A DNA stretch of 48,693 nucleotides from the IMG/VR virus record IMGVR_UViG_3300021598_000740, positions 1 through 48,693 of that record. One strand, written 5' to 3'. Below, one piece after another: positions 27,635 to 35,258 of the stretch. The notes beneath the pieces are model-generated. The model worked only from the letters and a program-made list of their open reading frames with translations, did not search any database and was not told the DNA's origin. The DNA is from a virus. The translations under genes were made by a program, and so were the position numbers. Position 1 is the first letter of the stretch, and the number at the start of each line of letters is the position of its first letter.

Positions 27635-29560
27635 TTATTCACATTTAACTTCCATCGTAAATATTGTTCTATCTAATGGTGAAAATACCATTATTATCAG
27701 TTGGAAATTCTCTTCTTCTTTGGTAATTTTAAATGATGTACCAGATTTCATTATTTGTTTATATCTAACAATGTTATCTTTTATACTACCACTATTAATA
27801 ATATCATCAGTTATTTTTTCTGCCTCAGCATCACCATTTTTAAAGATATCTTTAACTGTCAATTTTCCCCCTTCAGATTTAATTGCTTCATTTATACTCT
27901 CTAATAAACCATCTTGTCGTTTATACATTACTAACTCACCAACAAAATTCCTTACAACATTATCCATCCCACTATAATCGTTATCACCAGCATTTAATTC
28001 ATCTTTAACAATATCTTTAACATATTTAGACTGTAATGGTAACATTTTTTTCTTTTCTTTAACACTTAAAGCAACTTGTCTATATTCATCATTATAGACA
28101 TCTCCCATAAATCCGCTAAAGAACTCTTGATCACCATACTTAACATAAAATGCGTCAGGAACAACCAATGAATCAAATGAAATAGTTACCGTATCCCCTT
28201 CCCCAACAGGGAATCCACTTTTAACTGTTGCTGCAACAAAGTTATTTTGTTTAGTACCTCTACCCCCTTCTTTTTTCTCATTATACCCACATTTTAATGG
28301 TGGTTTTGGTGTTACACAATTACACGCATCTACAGTAGGTTTAATTTTACCTTCAGGACAATCACATTTTTGTGTCTCTTCATTAAATGTCATACCATTA
28401 GGACATTTACAATCACCATTTTCATCACGTTTTTGACATTTATCAGGACATTCTCTTTCTTTTTCTTTCAAACATTCACAATCATCTGTCTTTTTGAAAC
28501 CTTTAGGACATTCACATTGTTTTGTAGATTCATTAAATGTCATACCTTTAGGACATTCACATTTTTTTGTTTCTTTGTTAAATGTCATACAAGGATCTGG
28601 ACAGTTTGTACATTCACAATTTTCATCAGGTTCTTTACCATTAGAACAAAAACACTTACCATCTTTTTCTGTTAAACCTTCTTTACATTTACATTGTTTA
28701 GTTTTTGGATCTCTAATCATACAATTAGGACATGGGTTGTATGGTGTAAAACATAAAACTGCGTCTATCATTACTAATTGACCCGCATTTAATTCACCAC
28801 TTTTAATTGCTGCTGCTACTACTGAATGAGTATCTGTTTTATCTTCAGTATAAATGGAACCAGAAGTAATATTTTTTATTTCTTTTTTGAAATCGGCTGG
28901 AACTTTAATATTATTTTGTTGAGCAAAAGTCACAATTTTTTTAGTTAATTCATCTAAAACTTTTTGTGCCCTTCTTTTTGCCAAATCTTCATTACTTTTT
29001 TTACCTGAAGAATTTTTATCATAAACCTTTTTTTCGGTTTTACCAAAACCTTTACAACCAGACGCCCAAGTTTTTAATGAAGTTATCCCAACGTTAACAT
29101 CATATTCATTACAATACTTAGGTTCTACCGCAGGAAATTTATTACTATTACTACCCTTCCAATAATTACTAGCACCCCCAAATACGTTGATGTCCTCAAT
29201 AGTAAATTCACCATCTGCAAACAAACCAAACTGTTCTTCAACTTTTTGTTTGAACTTCTGAAAGAACTTTTCAGGTACTTCTTTATTTACATCACTTTCA
29301 GTTTTATATACCTCAGTATTTGTAATAGACACACAATTCTTTTTACTTGGTTCTTTACCACCTTCAGTTTTTGATTCTTGTTCTACATTATTTTTTTCGT
29401 TTTCACTATCCGCAGGTTTATTTTGATTTTCACTACCACCATCACCTTCATCAGTATCACCACCTTCAACGGATGCAGTACTAACTTCATTAATCTTTAC
29501 ACCTTGTTCGTAAACCATTAAAGACTTTATTCTTTGTAACTCCTCAAAAAGATTCTTCAT
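27635..29560 (-). CDS. Phage protein with OmpA-like segment and EGF-like Cys repeats (641 aa)
   Basis: An N-terminal helix (MKNLFEELQRIKSLMVYEQG) is followed by an acidic, low-complexity linker to ~75. Residues ~95-275 include NEDLAKRRAQKVLDELTKK, which recalls the helix of OmpA-like domains. Residues ~270-420 are a Cys-rich array with repeated units such as MTFNEETKKCECPKG and MTFNESTKQCECPKG, of EGF-like/TIL-like character. The C-terminal ~200 residues form a mixed domain. Its neighbours are gp25 (downstream) and the divergently oriented metalloprotease (upstream). The function is unknown. A surface-binding or injected role is inferred, not shown. Confidence 0.65.
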   Translation of the reverse strand: MKNLFEELQRIKSLMVYEQGVKINEVSTASVEGGDTDEGDGGSENQNKPADSENEKNNVEQESKTEGGKEPSKKNCVSITNTEVYKTESDVNKEVPEKFFQKFKQKVEEQFGLFADGEFTIEDINVFGGASNYWKGSNSNKFPAVEPKYCNEYDVNVGITSLKTWASGCKGFGKTEKKVYDKNSSGKKSNEDLAKRRAQKVLDELTKKIVTFAQQNNIKVPADFKKEIKNITSGSIYTEDKTDTHSVVAAAIKSGELNAGQLVMIDAVLCFTPYNPCPNCMIRDPKTKQCKCKEGLTEKDGKCFCSNGKEPDENCECTNCPDPCMTFNKETKKCECPKGMTFNESTKQCECPKGFKKTDDCECLKEKERECPDKCQKRDENGDCKCPNGMTFNEETQKCDCPEGKIKPTVDACNCVTPKPPLKCGYNEKKEGGRGTKQNNFVAATVKSGFPVGEGDTVTISFDSLVVPDAFYVKYGDQEFFSGFMGDVYNDEYRQVALSVKEKKKMLPLQSKYVKDIVKDELNAGDNDYSGMDNVVRNFVGELVMYKRQDGLLESINEAIKSEGGKLTVKDIFKNGDAEAEKITDDIINSGSIKDNIVRYKQIMKSGTSFKITKEEENFQLIIMVFSPLDRTIFTMEVKCE

Positions 29561-29574
29561 ATTTTTTAATAATT

Positions 29575-29605
29575 TTTGTTTATTTAAGAAAAAATTATAT
29601 ATTTG
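29575..29605 (+). promoter_or_regulatory. Bacteroidetes-type promoter of the metalloprotease gene
   Basis: TTTG (29575-29578), 19 bases, then TATATTTG (29598-29605): a perfect TTTG-N19-TAnnTTTG. It lies 25 bases before the ATG of the only plus-strand gene. Confidence 0.8.
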
Positions 29606-29611
29606 TTTTAT

Positions 29612-29619
29612 TATAAATA
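29612..29619 (+). promoter_or_regulatory. TATAAATA box, identical to the T4 late promoter core
   Basis: TATAAATA starts seven bases after the host-type -7 element and ends 10 bases before the ATG at 29630. It equals the T4 late consensus. No gp55 or gp33 homologue is visible in this window, so late use is an inference, and chance is possible in such AT-rich DNA. Confidence 0.4.
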
Positions 29620-29629
29620 CAAAACAACT

Positions 29630-30193
29630 ATGAAAAATTTAATAATTGCACTATTAATTTTAAACCCTATTTGGTTTTTTTCTCAAAGTCTTTTTACTAA
29701 AGAAGAACTTTTATTAGCAACAGAAGGTGGGGATAGATGGTATAAAGATATTAAAATATGTTTATACGGTAAGTACACCAAAAAAGACTCATTGGATGTT
29801 GTTGAAACTATTAAAATTTTTAAACCACTTATTAAACCTATTAATATAAGTATGGTTAAAAATAAAGATTCTGCTAATGTGGTTATATATTTCTTATCCG
29901 ATACAGAGTTTGCCAATATGTTTAAATGGTCAAAATACGATTTAGTTAATATAGGTATAACTTTTACAGAACCTATAAACCATAAAATTAAAAGTGTTTA
30001 CATACATATAGATATTGTAGAAAATAAAGAATTTAAATCATTTTCTAATACAATTAGACACGAAATGTTTCATATGTTAGGTTTTTCTCATTATGAAAAA
30101 GAAAATAATTCTATTTTAGATCACAATAATAATTTTACTGAAAAGGATATTGAAATGATAAAATATCTTTATTCTAAAAAATTTAATACATAA
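29630..30193 (+). CDS. Secreted metzincin-like zinc metalloprotease (187 aa)
   Basis: This is the only rightward gene. The start at 29630 gives a typical signal peptide, MKNLIIALLILNPIWFFSQS, ending in a flavobacterial-style FSQS cleavage region; an upstream in-frame ATG at 29603 would bury it. The zinc motif HExxHxxGxxH is complete (H144, E145, H148, G151, H154). The following SIL (161-163) occupies the place of the matrixin SIM Met-turn, with Leu for Met, and a terminal helix EKDIEMIKYLY fits matrixin/DUF2927-type proteins. It is preceded by a perfect host-type promoter and a TATAAATA box, and converges on the DUF5522-like gene. It is likely exported to the host periplasm or outside. Its substrate is unknown. 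Confidence 0.8.
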   Translation: MKNLIIALLILNPIWFFSQSLFTKEELLLATEGGDRWYKDIKICLYGKYTKKDSLDVVETIKIFKPLIKPINISMVKNKDSANVVIYFLSDTEFANMFKWSKYDLVNIGITFTEPINHKIKSVYIHIDIVENKEFKSFSNTIRHEMFHMLGFSHYEKENNSILDHNNNFTEKDIEMIKYLYSKKFNT

Positions 30194-30226
30194 AAAAAAT
30201 CACTACGATTGTAGTGATTTTCTTAT
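30192..30226. terminator. Bidirectional terminator between convergent genes
   Basis: AAATCACTAC (30197-30206) pairs perfectly with GTAGTGATTT (30211-30220) around a GATT loop. A run of A lies on the left and TTTTCTT on the right, so it can stop transcripts from both sides. It overlaps the last codons of the DUF5522-like gene and the stop of the metalloprotease gene. Confidence 0.9.
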
Positions 30227-30430
30227 TTCTGTGTTACCTTTTATATGTTTGGGTTCATAAGGACAATGTAAACATCCATTACCACAACAAGATCCTCTTC
30301 GTTTATGATATTGTTCATTCATAACTATTCTACCATCATTATCATAATAGAACTCATTTGGTTGTAGTTTAGGACCGAATTCCCTTATGTATAGTTGTTG
30401 TACCCAATCTTTTGATGCCCCTACATTCAT
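30203..30430 (-). CDS. Small Cys-rich DUF5522-like protein (75 aa)
   Basis: The 75-aa product carries the motif RGSCCGNGCLHCPYEP (C48, C49, C53, C56), preceded by YDNDGRIVMNEQYHKRRG. This is the hallmark of the short DUF5522 proteins widespread in bacteria including Bacteroidetes. The four cysteines suggest a metal or Fe-S site, but no activity is established to my knowledge. An extra ~25 residues precede the conserved domain. It lies downstream of the ribonucleotide reductase terminator and ends in the shared bidirectional terminator. It was probably acquired from a host; a link with the reductase is only positional. Confidence 0.75.
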   Translation of the reverse strand: MNVGASKDWVQQLYIREFGPKLQPNEFYYDNDGRIVMNEQYHKRRGSCCGNGCLHCPYEPKHIKGNTEIRKSLQS

Positions 30431-30460
30431 TTTTTTTAATTCTTTTTTCTTTGATTATAA

Positions 30461-30490
30461 AACGCTAACATAATTTGATATGTTAGCGTT
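30461..30490 (-). terminator. Terminator hairpin after the ribonucleotide reductase gene
   Basis: AACGCTAACATA (30461-30472) and TATGTTAGCGTT (30479-30490) form a perfect 12-bp stem with a 6-base loop, 30 bases beyond the reductase stop. The T-tract on the minus strand is short (TTTT, then ATAATC), so termination may be partial, allowing some read-through into the DUF5522-like gene. Confidence 0.75.
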
Positions 30491-30519
30491 ATATCGTTAC
30501 CCCATTTTACGTTCACAAC

Positions 30520-32379
30520 TTATATAATTTCACAAGCTCCTCCAGCACAAGCAACTTCACCTGAAAGATTAGTGTTATCTTGTAATTCTATAACTTTAGT
30601 TAAATCAACTGAAGATAAAGACTTCATCATAGTTTCGTATGTTTCGATATTACAATCCTCAAAAGGTGCTTGTTGGTATGTGCCTCCATTATAAGGTAGA
30701 ACTGATAATCCATTATAGAATTTTCTATTCGTCCACATCCATTCACCAGCCAATTCCCAATCTTCTTCTTTCAAAGATATTGTCGCAGATACATTATGTG
30801 TATTTTGCCCACTTCTGTGTCCTGGTTTAATCCATTCTTGTGATACCTTTTTAACTCTTTCTAATAAATCAAAAGGAGATTCATATCTTAATATAGAACC
30901 TTCTGGTGATTTTTGTGGGATAGATATCACTGCAGTATCGTGTGGTCTAAAAATTTCATCTTCTACTAATTCAGGATGGTTTATAGATAAGTAAGTATAT
31001 ATTGCTTCATTTTTACCAACTCTGATTCTTCTAATATAGTAGTCATTATGCCAAGCATGAATCCCTGATGATGTACCCAAAACTAATGATGAGGTACCTG
31101 ATGGTTTAACAGTAGTAGTTCTAGCGGCAGAATTGATACCGATTAATGTCGCAACTCTTTCATTTTCATCTTTAACTGCTTCAGAAGCTGCTTTCATATC
31201 ATAACCTAAAACAACTCCAGATCCAATACCTGTCATACCTACACCAATAAGTGCATCTTTTTCAGTAGTTCTTTTCCATACATCTCTTAAATAATGGAAG
31301 TCTGTATAACCAGCCTGTAATGTCCCAATAAACGCTGCACCTCTAACTCTTTTTTCAAAGTCTTCTTGCGATTCGATGTCCGATGCGTTCACTTCACATA
31401 AATTACAGAACTGATAAGGTCTAAGACCTATCTCACAACAAGGGTTTGTACCCCAATCTTTGTCATTTGAGAAGTAGATTCCTGGTTCACCAGCACCACT
31501 CAACTCAATTCTTTTCCATAAATCTAAAAAGAATTCTTTAGTAACTTTATGTCTTAATAATACTGCCGAATTATTTGCTCTACCTCTCTGAGGATTTAAT
31601 TCCCACCAGTTTCCTGCTTTACAAGAAATCATTTCATTGTCATCCGCAGAAAATAAACTAATTAATGCTGCTCTACGAATACCACCCGCTAAAACTGCAT
31701 CTGCAATATGACATACGATATCATGTGTTTCAATAGGTGTTAATTTTTCTCCATCAGTTTTAGAGTCCAATACTTTTTTAATATTATGTATACAGTCTTT
31801 TAATGGTTGTGGACCTGGTGCTTTACCACCCGATGTCACTAATAATGCCCCTTTATGTCTAATGTCTGAATAATCAAATATCGGAGTAGATGACTTTACA
31901 CCAAAATAAGATTCTACTAATAATTTAATTGCGTCTGCCCATCCTTCTATTGAATCCCCTATTAAATATCTTCTTTTTCTATCAGGATTAGGTTTTCTAA
32001 TTTCTGGTAGTTTATCTACGTGATGTTTTTGTACCGAATAACCTACACCTGTCCCACCTAACAATAAAAACATTGTTTCTGAAAAGGCATCCGTATGATC
32101 GATAGGTAAATATGCACAGTTATAAACTCTATTAGGAGATATTTCAATAGGTTTACCACCAAATTGTAAACTTCTCATTGAAGGTAGTATTTTTTTATCA
32201 TAAACTAATTTATAAACTTCTTCAATTTCATCTTTAATATTGGGGTATTTTTTTTGATGCATTTCTTTGTTTCTAGTAACTAATTCTTCCCAAGTTTCTC
32301 TTCTATTCATTTCTGGTAAGAATTTAGCATACTTCATATAAACCGTAATGTCAGACAAAATTTTATTTGATAATTCCAT
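30520..32379 (-). CDS. nrdJ: Adenosylcobalamin-dependent ribonucleotide reductase (class II)
   Basis: The 619-aa enzyme should convert ribonucleotides to deoxyribonucleotides using vitamin B12 coenzyme. The three active-site cysteines are visible: C88 (VYNCAY), thiyl-forming C314 in NPCCEI with E316, and C325, spaced 11 residues on as in the Lactobacillus enzyme (C408/C419). A C-terminal CAGGAC pair (C611, C616) can shuttle electrons. LGGTGVGYS and KPSGTSSLVLGTSSG are further family motifs. At 619 residues it is shorter than the monomeric Lactobacillus type (~740), so allosteric parts may be reduced. It is the last gene of the replication unit and feeds DNA synthesis; it depends on cobalamin from the host. 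Confidence 0.93.
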   Translation of the reverse strand: MELSNKILSDITVYMKYAKFLPEMNRRETWEELVTRNKEMHQKKYPNIKDEIEEVYKLVYDKKILPSMRSLQFGGKPIEISPNRVYNCAYLPIDHTDAFSETMFLLLGGTGVGYSVQKHHVDKLPEIRKPNPDRKRRYLIGDSIEGWADAIKLLVESYFGVKSSTPIFDYSDIRHKGALLVTSGGKAPGPQPLKDCIHNIKKVLDSKTDGEKLTPIETHDIVCHIADAVLAGGIRRAALISLFSADDNEMISCKAGNWWELNPQRGRANNSAVLLRHKVTKEFFLDLWKRIELSGAGEPGIYFSNDKDWGTNPCCEIGLRPYQFCNLCEVNASDIESQEDFEKRVRGAAFIGTLQAGYTDFHYLRDVWKRTTEKDALIGVGMTGIGSGVVLGYDMKAASEAVKDENERVATLIGINSAARTTTVKPSGTSSLVLGTSSGIHAWHNDYYIRRIRVGKNEAIYTYLSINHPELVEDEIFRPHDTAVISIPQKSPEGSILRYESPFDLLERVKKVSQEWIKPGHRSGQNTHNVSATISLKEEDWELAGEWMWTNRKFYNGLSVLPYNGGTYQQAPFEDCNIETYETMMKSLSSVDLTKVIELQDNTNLSGEVACAGGACEII

Positions 32380-32478
32380 TTTTTAATACTTTTTTTAATT
32401 TTTATTATTAATTATTTATTAGTGTGTAGATTCCTATATGACCTATAAAATAACTCATTTTTTTTCAAAAAAATCACA

Positions 32479-33687
32479 TTAATTAAATGATTCCCTTTTT
32501 TTGTTTAATGTTTCTTGAATAAATTTAGAATCTTTTTGTTTTGATATTTTATCATGTTCTAATAAAGTAACATCTCTACTATCACTAGTATCAATAACTA
32601 ACGTACCATTATCGAATAAAATATCCTCAAATACAACACCATCTTTACCAAACCTAGATTTAAGTATCGCTAAAGTTGCCCTACCTTCTTCTTTTTGTTC
32701 TAATGTTTTAGCTGCAGATAAAATGAAATGCCCAATTTGCCCTTTTTTAATGGATCCACCCATCATATTAGCCTCCACTAATTCAGCACCAATCGCACTT
32801 CTATTTCCTTGTACCGCAGTCCACCCAGCAACACCTAATTCAGATAACATAGTTTCAAACTGTCTCATTACATTACCTTCACCACTAAACTCATCTTTAA
32901 ATTGTTTCGTAGGTTGTACACAGTCTATGTAGTCTAAGAAAATAACATCAGGTTTTACACCATTAGAAATTAATTTTTTTAGATATTGTCTAATGTGTGG
33001 TATTGTAGTACCATCACTAGGCATTCTTTTCAATATTAAATTCCCTGTTAAGTCTTGAAAATTAGTTAACTTTTGTTCTACCTCATCACTTCTTTCCTCT
33101 AATTCATTTAAAGGGATTTCAGTAAAACATGTGTAGTGTTTTCTTTGTATTACTTCTGCATTATCTTCAAAGAAGATTTGTACTACATTTTTACCCATCT
33201 TATAGGCAGTATTCGCCATTCTAGTGATTAATGTAGTTTTACCTACACCAAACGCCGCCAAAATAACTCCTAACTCACCTTTTGATAGTCCACCACCCAT
33301 TAGGTTATCTATTCCAATTAAACCTGTAGGGATTGGGCTTCTAAAATCCGCTGATAAAACATTTTTAATATTATGAAAAACATCTATACCATCGTCTTTT
33401 TCTGTACCAACAATTAACTCATTTGCTGATTCTCTTGCAATTTCTCTTCTTACTTCAGTTTTAATAAGGTTAAAGATGGTATCATAAGACGGTATGGTTT
33501 CATATTTCTCATAATAATTTTTGACACTAGCAACAACTAACCTCATATACTCATTATCAAAATAATTTGGATCGATTATAGTGATAATACTTTCCGAAAA
33601 TTTTTGATCTTCAATTAATTGCTTAACTAGTTTTACTTGAAAACTATATCCTAAATACCCTAAATTAGAACTTTCATTTTTTGCCAT
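32479..33687 (-). CDS. Replicative DNA helicase, DnaB/gp41-like
   Basis: The 402-aa protein has a small N-terminal domain (1-110) and a RecA-fold motor. The Walker A is AAFGVGKTT (144-152). An IFFEDNAEVIQRK segment follows, then the Walker B VIFLDYIDCVQP with D252. This order is that of DnaB-family hexameric helicases such as T4 gp41. It should unwind DNA at the fork and recruit the primase encoded at 82-1038. The AEQGNRS-like loop appears as TAVQGNRSAIG. An exact ATATTTATTAAT motif lies 20 bases before the ATG, inside the end of the upstream gene. It is encoded upstream of nrdJ with a 99-base gap that shows no clear promoter or terminator. Confidence 0.9.
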   Translation of the reverse strand: MAKNESSNLGYLGYSFQVKLVKQLIEDQKFSESIITIIDPNYFDNEYMRLVVASVKNYYEKYETIPSYDTIFNLIKTEVRREIARESANELIVGTEKDDGIDVFHNIKNVLSADFRSPIPTGLIGIDNLMGGGLSKGELGVILAAFGVGKTTLITRMANTAYKMGKNVVQIFFEDNAEVIQRKHYTCFTEIPLNELEERSDEVEQKLTNFQDLTGNLILKRMPSDGTTIPHIRQYLKKLISNGVKPDVIFLDYIDCVQPTKQFKDEFSGEGNVMRQFETMLSELGVAGWTAVQGNRSAIGAELVEANMMGGSIKKGQIGHFILSAAKTLEQKEEGRATLAILKSRFGKDGVVFEDILFDNGTLVIDTSDSRDVTLLEHDKISKQKDSKFIQETLNKKRESFN

Positions 33688-33694
33688 AACGTTT

Positions 33695-34192
33695 TTAGAT
33701 TTGGTTATTAATAAATATCTTGTTTAAATCATAATCGCCATAATTTTTTATATAATTTTTTTCACTCAATCCATATTGTATGATTTCGATGATTTTAGGT
33801 ATAATTTTTCTTATATCCACATCATATCTTACCTTTGGTGGGAAGTCATTTCCAGTGAAAATTTTCTCAATAACTACTTTTCCATTAACTTTAATTTGGA
33901 ATGTGAAGAAATCTTCATTTTCATAGATATCCTTTGTTTCATATTCTTCATTATTAATATTTTCTGCAAAATAACTATAATATTTATAAAGATATTCATA
34001 AGTATTGTTCTTAAAGTGTAGTTTAATTACATCTACTACATCGTCTATAACATATTTTAAATCTAAAGAATTTAAACTATCTCTATTAAAATTTTTTATT
34101 GGGAAATTTCTTCCAACAATAGGATTACCGTTAATCATAAATAAGAATTCATACGGGTAACTTTGATAACTCTTTTTCATATTTGTACTCAT
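33695..34192 (-). CDS. Unknown protein made of two copies of one small domain (165 aa)
   Basis: The 165-aa protein appears to be an internal duplication. Residues ~14-75 (EFLFMINGNPIVGRNFPIKN, then YVIDDVVDVIKLHF) align in pattern with ~95-154 (FTFQIKVNGKVVIEKIFTGN, then DIRKIIPKIIEIIQYGL). Each unit is a beta-hairpin followed by a long helix. No family is recognised. Its start codon overlaps the stop of the 5' nuclease gene by 4 bases (ATGA), so it is translationally coupled and likely works in replication or repair. An accessory or inhibitor role is possible. Confidence 0.75.
   Translation of the reverse strand: MSTNMKKSYQSYPYEFLFMINGNPIVGRNFPIKNFNRDSLNSLDLKYVIDDVVDVIKLHFKNNTYEYLYKYYSYFAENINNEEYETKDIYENEDFFTFQIKVNGKVVIEKIFTGNDFPPKVRYDVDIRKIIPKIIEIIQYGLSEKNYIKNYGDYDLNKIFINNQI
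33707..33718 (-). promoter_or_regulatory. Recurrent ATATTTATTAAT motif upstream of the helicase gene
   Basis: An exact copy lies inside the last codons of the 165-aa gene (encoding IFIN) and 19 bases upstream of the helicase ATG. Confidence 0.35.
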
Positions 34193-35232
34193 TTTAAACT
34201 GTTATAAAATTTTTTTTCTTTTTTAATTAATGAAAGGAATGGTTGTAAAAAATTTAAATACCCATCTTGTCCTCCTGGTATTGCCATCATTAAACCATCT
34301 TCCATCATCATTTTAATTACATTTTTAATTTCTCTACCTTCAGGATCAATTGTCGTAGACATTAAATAATCTAAATCTGATTTTATATTTTCTGTAATAA
34401 TAGGGTTGCTTAAATCGATTAGTTTTTCATTAACTTCGAATATTTTTTCTTTTTGTTTACCCTTTGTTACTTTATTAATGATATTATCCAACGATTTTAA
34501 ATTACTTTTTCTATCCTTTTGTATATCTTTAATTTTACTAAAAATATATTCCAATGTCAAAGTTTTTTCTTTAATTTCGGGAAAAAATTTCAATAAAGTT
34601 TTTTCACTTACACCTGTGATACCTTTTATATTATCACTAACGTCACCAGATATAATTTTGATTAATTTTAGATTACTATAATGATGATTAAAGTGGTCCA
34701 AATAATTATCTTTAGTGATTATCTTTTTTAAGTTTATAACATAAATTCCGACTCTCTCATTGATTAATTGACACATATCTCTATCATTAGTCATTATCAC
34801 AACTTTTTCGTCCTCTGAAATGTTCTTTACGTAATAACCAATTAAATCATCCGCCTCAATAATATCATCACTATATTGTCTTATAAACAATTCTTCACAA
34901 TAAAATTTAACTCTTTCTTTTTGTAGATACAATTCAATTTCTGAAGGTGGTTGATCGTTATAAAAATCTTTGTCTCTGTTAGATTTATAATCTTCATAAA
35001 TTTCATACCTTAACCTACCACTAAATTGTCCATCCCAAAACACATATACTTTGTCAAACTTATACTCATTTATAAGTTTCCTAACCATTGTTAGGAACTG
35101 AAAAATTCCGCCTATATGAGTATCTTTGTAGTAAAGATCTTTAGCCCCATGATAGGCGGTTTTAATCAGAGAGTCTCCATCAACAATAAGTGTTTTTTGA
35201 AATGTTTTAGTTTTTCTATTTGGTATTTTCAC
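34189..35232 (-). CDS. 5'-3' exonuclease / RNase H of the FEN family (T4 Rnh-like)
   Basis: The 347-aa protein shows the FEN active-site series: VDGD (D18, D20), VFWDGQ (D67), EADD (E126, D128, D129), TNDRD (D150, D152) and GDVSDNIKGITGVSEKT (D197, D200) leading into the helix-hairpin-helix DNA-binding region. T4 Rnh removes RNA primers and flaps from lagging-strand fragments, which fits its place between uvsX and the helicase gene. The start is GTG (35232), because the nearby ATG is out of frame. A 7-bp hairpin lies just before it. The stop overlaps the next gene's ATG. Confidence 0.9.
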   Translation of the reverse strand: MKIPNRKTKTFQKTLIVDGDSLIKTAYHGAKDLYYKDTHIGGIFQFLTMVRKLINEYKFDKVYVFWDGQFSGRLRYEIYEDYKSNRDKDFYNDQPPSEIELYLQKERVKFYCEELFIRQYSDDIIEADDLIGYYVKNISEDEKVVIMTNDRDMCQLINERVGIYVINLKKIITKDNYLDHFNHHYSNLKLIKIISGDVSDNIKGITGVSEKTLLKFFPEIKEKTLTLEYIFSKIKDIQKDRKSNLKSLDNIINKVTKGKQKEKIFEVNEKLIDLSNPIITENIKSDLDYLMSTTIDPEGREIKNVIKMMMEDGLMMAIPGGQDGYLNFLQPFLSLIKKEKKFYNSLK

Positions 35233-35234
35233 AA

Positions 35235-35252
35235 AACCATTATTTAATGGTT
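35235..35252 (-). promoter_or_regulatory. Hairpin just upstream of the 5' nuclease GTG start
   Basis: AACCATT (35235-35241) and AATGGTT (35246-35252) form a perfect 7-bp stem with a 4-base loop between the uvsX stop and the GTG start. It could attenuate transcription or control initiation. It lacks a real T-tract, so it is not called a terminator. Confidence 0.4.
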
Positions 35253-35258
35253 AAACAA

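Noticed and set aside
27615-27640. AATAATAAATATTATT palindrome after the 641-aa gene
   Set aside because: The stem is A-T only and has no T-tract, so it is not a credible terminator.
28370-28781. Two overlapping plus-strand frames rich in repeated HTFRTFTFF- and PLGHSHCF-like units
   Set aside because: Their repeats are the mirror of the EGF-like repeats on the coding minus strand.
29603-29629. Upstream ATG for the metalloprotease gene
   Set aside because: It would add nine residues before the signal peptide and lies inside the promoter elements; 29630 fits better.
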